From Cydia pomonella (lineage: Eukaryota; Arthropoda; Insecta; Lepidoptera; Tortricidae), in the NCBI RefSeq assembly GCF_033807575.1, contig NC_084705.1, positions 186,001 to 250,000 of the forward strand: a stretch of 64,000 nt of DNA, in the 5' to 3' direction. The notes beneath the pieces are model-generated. The model saw only the letters and a list, made by a program, of their open reading frames with translations, was not told the origin of the DNA and made no database searches. Shown piece after piece: positions 1 to 11,400 of the stretch. Position 1 is the first letter of the stretch. Each line of letters starts with the position of its first letter. Position numbers and translations under genes: made by a program.

Positions 1-1727
1 ACGTGTTATATTTCCTATTTTCTGCACTTGTATTGTAAATAAATATTGGGTGCCTGCCTCTCCTTCATGTATATTGGTGATCATTTTTTTTCAGGGTTGA
101 GTAAGGTTTTAGGTTGTCCTTGGATAGGTCTTTCAAAACGATTTCAAAATGAACAGGTTTTCAATGATATTTTTTTGATACAGAAGATATTTTCTGAAAT
201 AATCGCTCTGAAAGAATAAAAAAATGTGTCAAAAAAAATTGTGAAAGCAAAACTTAGTAATGACTTTCATTGAAAACTATGATCGTTTTTTAAGCCGTTT
301 TTGAGTTATCGCAGTCGCGCCGCGAAGGTACTCCCTTTTGCTGACTGTACATGATGCTTACTAGTAAATAGTCCCTGTTCAAGGCAGCCTACTGTGACGG
401 ACGGAAAACTACGGAACCCGACATTGACCATAGCCCGACATGCTCTTGGCCGGTTTTTTTAAGTCAAATGACTTGAGTGGTAGAACAGTAAAATTATTTT
501 AAATCTCGGTATAGCATTGTAGTATAATTAACGGGACATTTTCTATTCCGTGCGGTGTTGCTATCTCGTATACATAAGTGCTTCTGCAAAGTTTTCCAAG
601 TTTGAGGTCGTAAGCTTGAATCGATTGTATTTAAAGTTGGACATCATTTATTACAGTTAGGTTAGTGTTCAGGACATTGAATTTTTTTTTTCATGTAAAG
701 TGTGGGCATTTTATAAATGGAACATTGTCTCAGTACAAAAGGCTCTCTAGCAACGACCCTGTCGCCGTTCAAGGGCAATTGATACTATAGTTCGTTCGCG
801 TTAAGAATGCAGTAAAATCAGTATTGTCCGCCGGCCTAGCGATGCTCGTACCCAATCAGATCGTTCCAAATTAGAAAGTATGCCTGCAACTGGTCACTGT
901 GAACTTGAATTTTTAATTAGGAACGATTTGATTAGTCATGAGCGTGGTTCAGCCGGCGGACAAGGATGATTTTACTGCAGTCTTAACGCGAACGTACTAT
1001 AGGCATATGAACCCGAAACATACTCGTATAGGAAGCGGTAAATTGCCATAATAAGGAAATCTGAGAACAGCGAGTGCGTCACCCATTCTCACTAACCACT
1101 GACTAATTTTATTGGAGGTGGTTGTCCTCGTCCACATTTCGGCATTAGTCTAAATTATTACCAAACAAATTAAATATTTTTAACTAAGCCAAGGGTTAGG
1201 ATTTATTATGTGAAAAATATCTACACAACTATTTTTAGTATTGTCCAAAATAAATGAAATAAATCAAGGTACAGTTGCCATTTCAAATAATTCGATACGC
1301 GAGCGGTTTACGTAACTACGAGTTCATTATTATTCAATGCTTTCTCTCGGCCATTGTGGCAGACCCAACACTTAATGACTCTCCGAGACCTCGACACACT
1401 TTAGACTCGACCGATTTGAGACCTGAGGAGAGTTCAACGTGAGAGGCTACTGTATGGTCTTTAAAGAGATAAGATACATTTTCAGTAAGAAACCAAATTA
1501 ACAACAGCTCATTTCGCTTAACTCTTGTGCATCATCCTGAACCTGGTCGGAATGCACGAAGGTTGATATTCATACAATTAATACATATTATGTAGATAAA
1601 TGTCTCTACCTACAACAACAATCCCTATACAAAGCGATATGTTCTGAAGGAACAATGGATAGTGGTGTCCTACATTTAAAGAGATGTTCTAAAATAGTGC
1701 GATAATGAAGAATGAATGTGGCCTTAC
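1..1727. other. Intron or downstream part of the zinc-finger gene; no coding exon recognised
   Basis: The zinc-finger gene's first coding exon ends at a splice donor at 1727 (minus strand), so this stretch is at least partly its intron. I see no convincing exon here on either strand. It holds a fold-back element at about 777-1005 and, at 337-350, the sequence TTGCTGACTGTACA, which is the terminal motif of the MITE annotated at 28737-29525, so a remnant of that family may lie here. Confidence 0.5.
777..1005. repeat. Fold-back (MITE-like) element
   Basis: Two arms of about 90 bp (roughly 781-875 and 915-1003) are inverted copies of each other. Landmarks are CGTTAAGAATGCAGTAAAATC at the left against its imperfect complement at the right, and CCGCCGG against CCGGCGG. 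The outermost bases (ACTATAG...CTATAG) look like terminal repeats. There is no coding capacity. The superfamily cannot be assigned from the termini alone. Confidence 0.7.
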
Positions 1728-4418
1728 CCCAGTCCAGGGCGACTCCATGTCCGGGTTGTCCTGCGCGGCGCGGCGCTCGTCAGGCTTGGCGTCGCGCTCG
1801 CGCAGCTCCGCGTACTCGGCGCCGCTGTCCGCGATCTTGTAGCTCTCGTGGATGAAGGTGGGCAGCACGAACTCGCCGTCCCGCTGCCCCGAGCCCCACA
1901 GGTACGCGTCCTTCTCGCGCGCCTCGAACGCTTCCCTCTCCGGCGTGAAGTAGTCCGCGTATATGTTGTCCCCGAAGTAGTTGTCGTTCATCATGCTCAC
2001 GAACTGCTTGTTCTTTGAGGACGCCTCAAGCTCCAGCAGCTCCTTGTGGTTGGACTCGTCGTCGAACTCGGCCATGGCGCCGTAGGCGATCACGTTGATG
2101 GGGCGCATGGCCTCGAGCGGCGCGAGCCCGCGGTCGTTGCTGAAGCCACCCTCGTTGCTGGAGTTGATCTCCTCCTTCACCTGCACGGACGAGTGCTGAC
2201 TCGAGTCGCGGATGCTAGAGCACGCCACGGGCTCCAGATCCATCGACTGCTCCTCCGTGTCTGCGTCGAACTCGTGCCGGCTGTCGTTGTCGTTGTCGTT
2301 GCACACTTCCACGGTGATGGTTTGCAAGGTCTCGGCTCTTTCGTTTTCGCTCGTGTCGATGCTGTGAATTTTATTCATGGTGAAGTTCTCGGGCGGGCGC
2401 GCCGACGACGACGGCCCCACTTGCAGGTCTTTACTGCTGCATGGCGTCACTGTGAAACTTTTGGAATTCTTAATTTCTAAAATCTTTTTATGCTTCTTGA
2501 CAAAGATATTGTTCAGTCTTAAAGGCGTGTTCCTGAAGGAGGGCTTCAGAGGTGGTTTAGTGGTCTCTACGAGTAGTTCTACGGGCGCCGGCGTTTCAGG
2601 CTTCGGCGATATGGAAATTCTATCAGTGGAGTTATCCCCGCTCTCTGAGAGCTCGCTGCACGGCGATATTGACGGTTTTTCGTTGCAAATGAGGTCGGGC
2701 ATGGGGCAGCTATCAGAAAATTCATTATCAATTTTATTATCTACAACAGAAGACTTGGAAACTGAGTCTTTGTACGAGGGAGGATTCCCGACGTTTTTTA
2801 TCACAGAGAATGTATTCGAAACTACACTATCGTTACTAGTGGTGGGCTGCAGGCAGTCCCCAGACAGGCTGTGGTGGTTATCCTCAAAGTCAGGCAGGAT
2901 CCGCTCCGGAGAGGTGGCTCGCTCCGAGTATTCAGGCTCCTGGGATCCTGTGAGGTCTACAATGGTATTGAGCAAATTTTTGTGATGCTGTACTGGCACT
3001 TCCACCTTAATATTGCTAAGAATTTTCAGTCCTTTACTGGACCCAGGCATGTCATTCCTTTCTACTTGCCTGTCTGGGCCAGGTGTAGTGGAAATGTCTG
3101 AAATCGTCTGCGAAGCTTGCGAAGTGCTAGTGTTCATGCTGGTGCTGCAAACTTCTACCGGCGGCCCCACTATGGGGCCCACTTCAATTATCAAAGTTTT
3201 ATTGGATTCATTATTAATATTACTAGGATTAGACAGTGATTTCTCCAGGTTACTCACAGATATTTCGCTATACACCGGTGGGTTGCATTGCTTGGAGAGA
3301 ATCTGCTGAGGAGTGGTGTACATACAAGATGTGTTGCCAAACTGGTCCACCACCATGACATTCTGGTACATAGAGCTAGTGGCAGCTACGTTAGTCACAT
3401 TGTCATGGCCACTGAGCACTGTGGGCATGCTGGTAATGAAAGGTTTCCCATCTATATTATGTACCATTTCCCTGTAGATAATCTGTGAATTCTGTGTGAC
3501 CACTGTAGTGCCTGGAGTGAAAGTGCCTGTTGACAACTGGTTGAAGGTACTACTGCTGCTGGCTAGTGGTGATGCTACAGACTTGGGCTCCATGATCTGG
3601 CTGGTAGGTATACTCCCTGACACAATCATATTGTTTTGAACACTTTTCTGCACAAATGTAGGTGCAGTGGGCACCACCAGGTGCATGGGCTTCACTCCAG
3701 GAGTAATATATTGCACTCCTCCCACATTGGCCTTAACAAGTATATTATTAGGTTTAGGAAGTATTTTTACAAGGTCATTATTTCTGCGGGAGCCCGAGCC
3801 TCCAGGCATCAAGGCTGCCTGTATCTTGGCCGCTGGGGCCACAGATGGCATATTATATGTAAGCACATTACTAGTGTTGTCTATGGCACTGTACTCAGCG
3901 CTGCGTGAATACTTGATCTCCTTGTCCTCCTGCTGCTCCGGGTAGTACACATACTGTGGATCAAACTCCGGGCCGGGCACATTCTGCATGAAGGGCTGAC
4001 TAGACTTGTCAGGCTTCATAAATGACATAGCTGGATAAGGGCTAGATGTTGCATTATTGGAATTATTTTCAAAGTTGATGTCACCCATTTGCATATCTGC
4101 TGGTGTTGCATTTCTAGCAATACTGGATGCAGGGGTCTTGGAACTCCTGCTGGGGGTCCGTCGCCAGTATCTCTCATTGTCGATGCTGCGGCCACTCCAC
4201 CGAGGGCTGTCCTCAGCGGGAGTCCTTGACCTACTCCTGTACGAGCGCTCCGAGTGAGCGGGTGTGGAAGTCCGGCTTCCAAACCCGACATTGTTAGCAG
4301 ATAGGTTGCACAGGGCTTTGATAACTTGATCTTTAGGGTGGGTGTCGAGGTGGGACTCCAGGGACATGCCATTGTGGAGGAAGAGGGTGCACACGGGGCA
4401 CTGAACGAGTTGCTCCAT
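1728..4418 (-). CDS. C2H2 zinc-finger protein, first coding exon (897 codons, partial gene)
   Basis: The open frame runs from ATG at 4418 to a good donor (GGG|GTAAGG) at 1728/1727, so the last 12 codons of the simple ORF are intron and the protein continues off the left edge. Residues 7-27 form a classical finger, C-X2-C-X12-H-X3-H. The rest visible here is low complexity: an SR-type stretch (about 55-95), a long Ser/Thr/Asn-rich region, a basic patch (KKHKK) near residue 650, then an acidic region with many Glu/Asp. I do not recognise the orthologue. An N-terminal finger plus a long disordered region suggests a nuclear regulatory protein, and more fingers may be encoded by later exons. It is divergently oriented to EMC2, about 1 kb away. 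Confidence 0.75.
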
Positions 4419-5443
4419 GTTGTCAGTCGCGCGCTCGCGGCGGAGGCTCGCGCGCCGTCAGACCGTCGTGGCGGCCTTCACGCGCATCGCCCACTCCACG
4501 CGAGTCAAGCATACGGCCGAGACCTTCTCCAATCTCGCACAGGTCTTCTTCTTATCGATCTGTCACAAAATAACTTTATATAAATACCACGATCGCGATC
4601 ACCGATTTCGGGTTACACAAACTCGTTTAAAGTGCAAACAGAGGACAAAAGAAAACAAAACCCCGAGATAAAGGCCACTGAGACATAAAAAGTCGAGCAT
4701 TATGAACGAGGAAGAAAGAAATGAATACAATGTATTGTTAACGCGCAGTAACGGGACTTACCTCGGATTATTGATTGTCAAATATCTTGCATACTGTGGA
4801 TTATACTAAAATAAACCTTTGAATTAGTTCTATACACGAGTACTAAGCTAAGCTTAATCTAAAAATATTTCCAAATAGTCCGACATATTGCAGACGTCTC
4901 GTTCTATTGCTTGCAGTCACAAAACTTTTGTATTCCGATGTACGTATATAAACGTCGATAAGTTAGTGCTATAATCGGATTTCTATACATTCCCGACAAA
5001 CAAAAAAAAATGTATTGAACGCAATATGCGTTGAACGAATTTATTTTCTACCATAGACATTAAAATATTTGTTTGTGTTACCATACCACCCAGCAATTAT
5101 ATTTTTAATGAGCAGCGTTTTTAATCTTTTTCACATGAATGATTTTTTTGAGTTTTCATGTATTTTTTCTTGAAATAAAATGGGATTCTTGACCTATTTT
5201 CATCGATTGTCTCTGACAATTCTGCCAGCTAATCATCAATCATCGAATTTTGAATGACAAATAAATGTGACAATGACAAATGACAACCAAAGAATAGAAT
5301 ATGACAACATTGACAACTGTCTGACGTGACTAGAATGGAAATGACTGCATGAGTTTTCCGGTTTTCCGACATTACTGAAATTCTATTACTTATTTGGTTA
5401 ATATAAGATTGTTTATTGCTTTAGTAGATAAAACAAGATAAAT
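4419..5443. promoter_or_regulatory. Divergent promoter region between the zinc-finger gene and EMC2
   Basis: These 1,025 bp separate two divergently oriented start codons. The first 100 bp beside the zinc-finger start are GC-rich and probably its 5' UTR. TATCGAT at 4554-4560 resembles the insect DRE core. At 5210-5340, just before EMC2, the motif TGACA occurs about eight times in 130 bp. The rest is AT-rich with no further feature seen. Promoter function is inferred from position only. Confidence 0.4.
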
Positions 5444-8400
5444 ATGTCGTACAATTACGAAGATCTCAGCATTGGAGGTTTGTAAACATACATCAATTAT
5501 TTTCATTTAAATTACGATGAGAAAAGATTTTCTTGTAAGAAAAACCTTTGTTAATGCTACATGTCCAGGATTAAATAAAAACATCTTGCCTGGTCTATAT
5601 GCTCACACCAAATATAATAATTGCTTGTTTGTTTACAGTGTTCAAACATCCTTTTATTTTCATTAATAACTTTACGTTTTGCCAGCAAGCAACGGAAAAA
5701 CTGTTGGTAAAAAACACCTACTGCTTTTAGCCAATATTCACTAAAATGACACAACAACATAAAAATGATGATGTTATAAGTAGTATTCATTAGTAATTCA
5801 GGCAACTCATACCATAAAGTTCCCATTTTTTCCAGAAATAAAAGACCTAATGCGGCAATGGCGGGAGAACAACGAGCGGCGCAGCGAGGACGTGATGGAG
5901 TTCTGGGTCACCATCATGGACGACATAAACAGCCTCGGCAATGAGAGTGAGCACTGTTCATAATTAAACTCCGGGGCAGCCTTTGGGGGTGGCAAACAGG
6001 GCAACCGCCCGGGGCCTCGCACTTGGGGGGGTCCTCGCACAACAGGCTGAGTAGTTTTTTTACGTGAAATGTGAGTAGAGTCAAAGTCGATGTAGAAGTT
6101 AAAAGTTATCTAAGACTGACTCTTAGACATCTGTAAAAAGATCTAAGAGGGTTTAATTGCAAAAAAAACAGTTGTAAAAAAGTGTCATGGCCTCATGGCA
6201 TGATGCCTTATTATATTTTGGCAATTATTTTTAATGAAGTTAATATTTTGTTTTGCTGCGCCGCACTGTGGGCTGAAATTCGACTCTCATTGATATAGAA
6301 ACCGAAGTTGTTATTTTTATGTTTTTTTTCTTATTGAAATGGCCCTTTTGCCCAGTTTTGCCCGTATCATGCATTGTTATGGTAACCTATGAATTTTAGA
6401 CGATTTGGAATGAAAAATGACGAGTAACGAATTTTTTCAATAAAAATGTATGGAGCAGGAACCAGAAATCATTATTACTCCAGAACCGCAAAACTAACCG
6501 TAATATCCTCGCAGGTGGTTATACTAAGAATTATTTGTGATTTTTTGGCAAAACCTATTTCAATCAAAAAACATAAAAATAACAACTTCGGTTTCTATGT
6601 CAATGAGAGCCGAATTTCACCCCACAGTGCGCCGTATGCAATTTGGCATATCTAATATAAAACTGGCATGCCAAACTTGGACAGCGAGAGGGAGATCCCA
6701 GCCTTCGAGAACCCACCACCATAGTGCGAGGCCTTAGACAGAGCTACAGAAGGGTTGAATTCGGAAATGGCAATGGTTAATTGTTTAGTAACGAACCGAA
6801 AGGCCGAAGGGCAATATGCAGGACAGCAGAGCTCGGACATAAACAAAAGACGGTGTGTTTGGCGGATCGCAAGAATGAGCTTCATGGCCCTAGGTGGCCG
6901 AAGAGCGCGCTCCACGGTATCAGGCCTAAAGCCTGAAATGTGCAGCCCTAGGCCAAATGCCGATTTACTGCACAGCTGTGATCGTATGATTCAAATATGA
7001 AATTAAAAAAAGTGCATACGGCTGAAGGCCCAAAACATCCAAGCAGGTTGCGTTTCCATGCGATGCTAAAGATTGAGTAGCAAGAGAATCGAGATCATAT
7101 TGATTAATGTCCAGGCTATGCTCTCCTACAGCTTGGCCTTGCATGGAAACGCTCCTCGATCGAACGGTTGGGCCTTTGGCCGTTTGTCCGATTACAAGCT
7201 CTGATCTCTCGTAACTCGACCTTTGGCCTCACGCAGAAGTCCTTTGGTCCGTCGTGAAGCTCGGCCTTAAGCCTTGACCATTGGTTTTTGTCTGTAACTT
7301 GGCCTTTGGCCACGCCTAAATGCGCTGCACACACAACACTAAGCCAAGCTTGGCTTTCAGTCTTACTTACACTTGACCACTGGTTCAATTCCAAGTTATG
7401 CTCTTCTGCAGCTCGACTTCAAACTCGCAGGAAACTACACATTCGGGACTGCCTGCCTTATCTTTGCGGAGCTTAGCCGTCGGCCTCGCTCATTCTGCGA
7501 GTTCTTAAGAGTCATAAGAAAAATTGCCTAGATTGGCAACAAAGTGCATTGCAAATTGCAATATACAGGGCGTCCCACGGCGATGCCACATGGAGGGAAA
7601 GTACCTTAAATATCATAGATAGCATATTTTGCTGAAAGAAGACTTCATTTTATTTTTAAAACTTAGTTAAATTGCATTCATACTTTTTTAATTTTTTTTG
7701 AAAAAAAAATGTATGGAAAAAAAATATCGCGTCATTGGAGGAAAAGTACCTTAATTTTTGTAAATGAACATCTTACTGAAAGAAGACATTATTTCGATTT
7801 AAAAAAACAAGTTGAATTGCATTTTAAATAATTTCATGGTTAAACCGGGAATCGAACCCGCTACACGAGAAAAAAAAATACCTTGTAGCTTTGTCATACC
7901 GATCGAAAGGCTTCAATGTGAGAATTATTTTTTTGCCAATTAACATAGTGTTGGAAACAAAAGGAAGACCATTATTTTTTTCATTTGATGTGAAATTTTG
8001 ATTAGAATAATGACATTCCCGTATGGGCATACAACTAATCTTTCATTTTAAAGTACCTATTACTAATGAATCAGGACCCACTTGAGAAGTACGCATCATT
8101 TCCTTATTATAATTGTAGTGCATGATAAAATGATAAAGAGATAAGTAATAAGTAGGAACGTACCTGTTTGTATGCAATCAATTGAGTTTGTGTGCATAAT
8201 GTTCTGCCGTATGCGTAAACGACAACGAGCGTATTTTAATTCTTGCTATAATGTGTTTAAATTCCGTGTTTCGTGTCATTAAATTAAATAAATCTGTTAA
8301 AATAAGTGTCAATTATTGTTTAAACATGTTTTAAAATTACTGACTAGGCAGAAAAACAAGTATCTTAAACTATGATCAGGTGTTGAAAGTAAAAAAAAAA

Positions 8401-11400
8401 AGTTTAAAAAGTTTGTTGGCGGGAATTGACTATTTTATTTAGTTATTTCGCTTTACGAGGATTTTGTTACGACGGTATTGTATTAAATAACCATGGCGTA
8501 TCAAAATAATGTTGATTTAATGGAAGCATACTTTTTGAACCACAAAAACATAACATTAGCCTTAAATTGGCACCGTGAAAGATATCCTGATAGAAATACA
8601 CCATCTCGATTTATTATGAAACGGTTGGTGGATAATCTGACAAATTTGGGACGTTTCGATCATCTATTACCACAACCACGGCACCAAATGTTAAACACTG
8701 ACGATGAGCTCGACATTTTGATATACTTTGAGGCAAATCCTAAATGTTCAGTGAGGGAAGGTGAAGCAGAAACCGGATTTTCGAAAAGCAAAATACACCG
8801 TGTACTGAAAAAATACAAATTTAAAAGTTACGTTGAAGGGCGATTAGTACAAAAATTGCAACCGGGTGATCCTGGTAGACGATTGATTTTCTGCCGAGAA
8901 ATCGAGAGGCTCATTCTAGAGAATCACGATTTTCTTAATAATATTATCTGGTCTGACGAAACAAACTTCAGCAATAATGGTATGTACAACAGACATAATA
9001 ACCGCATCTGGTGCAGGGAGAATCCCTTACGTATCCGCGAGACTAACAATCAAGTGCGTTTTTCCTTCAACTGTTGGTGTGGTATTGTAAACAACCGGGT
9101 CCTCTTAGTACATTTTTACGAAGGGCATCTAAATACGGATAGGTATTTAGAAATACTTGAGATTTTAAGAATTGAGATAAATAATCTTCCGTTGGCAGAA
9201 CGACAAAACATTATTTTTCAGCAAGATGGGGCTCCGGCTCATAACAGTCACAGAACAAGGGATTATCTCAATGAACACTTTACTTCCTGGATCGGAACAA
9301 ATGGAGAAACTAGATGGCCGCCGAGATCCCCAGATCTAACCCCGTTAGATTTTTTTTATGGGGTTATGTAAAAAATGTAGTTTACAAGAACCAGTATGAA
9401 AATGTCCACGAGCTACAAGCAGAACTTAGACGTATTATTTTAAATATCCACCACACCATAATTAAAAAATCGACAGGGAGTGAAATAATGAAAAGAGTGA
9501 GACTTTGTATTGAACAGGATGGAAAACATTTTGAGCATTTGATAAATTGATTTAATTTTGTATTAAAAATATTAAAATGCATGGCATTTTTATTTCGTTA
9601 TTTAGCAAAAAAGTAATTCTCACATTGAAGCCTTTCGATCGATATGACAAAGCTACAGGGTATTTTTTTTTCTCGTGTAGAGGGTTCGATTCCCGGTTTA
9701 ACCATGAAATTATTTAAAATGCAATTCAACTTGTTTTTTTAATTCGAAATAATGTCTTCTTTCAGTAAGATGTTCATTTACAAAAATTAAGGTACTTTTC
9801 CTCCAATGACGCGATATTTTTTTTCCATACATTTTTTTTTCAAAAAAAATTAAAAAAGTATGAATGCAATTTAACTAAGTTTTAAAAATAAAATGAAGTC
9901 TTCTTTCAGCAAAATATGCTATCTATGATATTTAAGGTACTTTCCCTCCATGTGGCATCGCCGTGGGACGCCCTGTATAGGTGCAAAATTGCTAAAACAG
10001 TAATTTTGCACTTTATCTACTAATAGCTATTTCAAAGTTAGCTGTACACCACTTATATTATACAAATGTGTATTGTACAGAGTATGTGATCCTGGAGCAA
10101 GTGCTGTATGCGGCACTGGACACACACACATACAGCGTGTCCAAGCAGTGCATCTCCATGCTGAAGCAGGAGTTCCCGGGCAGCATGCGCGTCATGCGCT
10201 ATAAGGCGGCACAGCTCGAGGCAGAAGAAAGGTCAGTATACTGATGTACCATCAGAAAATTTCCAATGTTGGAAAAGTTTCGGAAACATGTCAAATGTTC
10301 GTATGGATATAACAATTTTCGTTCATAATCATTCATGGATATTATGAATGTCCAGAACTAAGAGACCAAGAGAACATTACCTTAAACAGTCGTGTCCAAT
10401 GCGCGCATCGACAAAGACGCATTGATGATCAATTCATTTAATTAATTGCGAAATTAGCGCGGCTCGGCCGCAGCTAGCGAAGTGACGCGATGAGTGCCTT
10501 CGAGCTGAGTGCACCTATCGTGAACGAGCTCCTCGCCTTTCTGCAACGGAAGCTGCTGCTGGAAGGAGTGATGGACACGGTGTCTGCTGTCCAGATCTGT
10601 TCGTCGAGTTTTTCCGTCGAGGACATCTGTGCAGCAAAGAAGGTGCTGCACCAGTCCCTTGGGATCGCCGGCACGTTTGTACCTCACCGGAGAGGAGATG
10701 AAATTGGGAAGAAGACCCTAGAGGACATCATAAAAGTTCTAAGGGAGAATGAAGACCGGATTCCGGAGTTTATGACGACGGGTGTCTCCAGCCTGCCATC
10801 ATATATTCCGGATCATGTTGACGCTAGCTGCTTGATGAAGGAAATCGTGGCCCTAAAAACAAGATTAGTGGATGTCATTTCGAAGTTTGAAGCGACCCAG
10901 GTCACTATAACCGAGTTAGGCAACGAAGTCATCAGTTTGCGAAACAGTGCCCTTACTCGGTCGGCGGCGTCGAATTTCAAGTGCGATGACCGGCATGCTA
11001 CGAGCACCGAAGCGGTCAGTTTGCGAGTTGCTGACACTGTCAAATGTGTCGCATCAGCCGTGTTGCCGCCCGCGAGCCTCCCGCGCGCGCGCCCTCCCCC
11101 CGCCTCCTCCAAATCACGTCATCGTGTTTACGCGGATGTCGTCGCCGGTCCGAAAGTTGCATCGAACCGGTTTAGTGTACTTGTAAAGGGTACTGAAGAG
11201 GGAGCGACTCCAAAGGAGAAGCTCCCTGTTGCTAGTGTGGATGAGGAGGAGTTCACACTGGTATCAAGAAAGAAGAAGGCGCGCACGGCGCCTCGTAAGA
11301 CTCAGTGTGGTACCGCCGAACCGGCTAATTCTGGCTTGCGGATTGCTACACCGAGTAAGGCGCTGTACGTATCGCGCTTGCATTACACCGCCACGGCTGC

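Noticed and set aside
1716..3945. Plus-strand ORFs opposite the zinc-finger exon
   Set aside because: They are antisense shadows of the 897-codon minus-strand exon, without splice or domain support.
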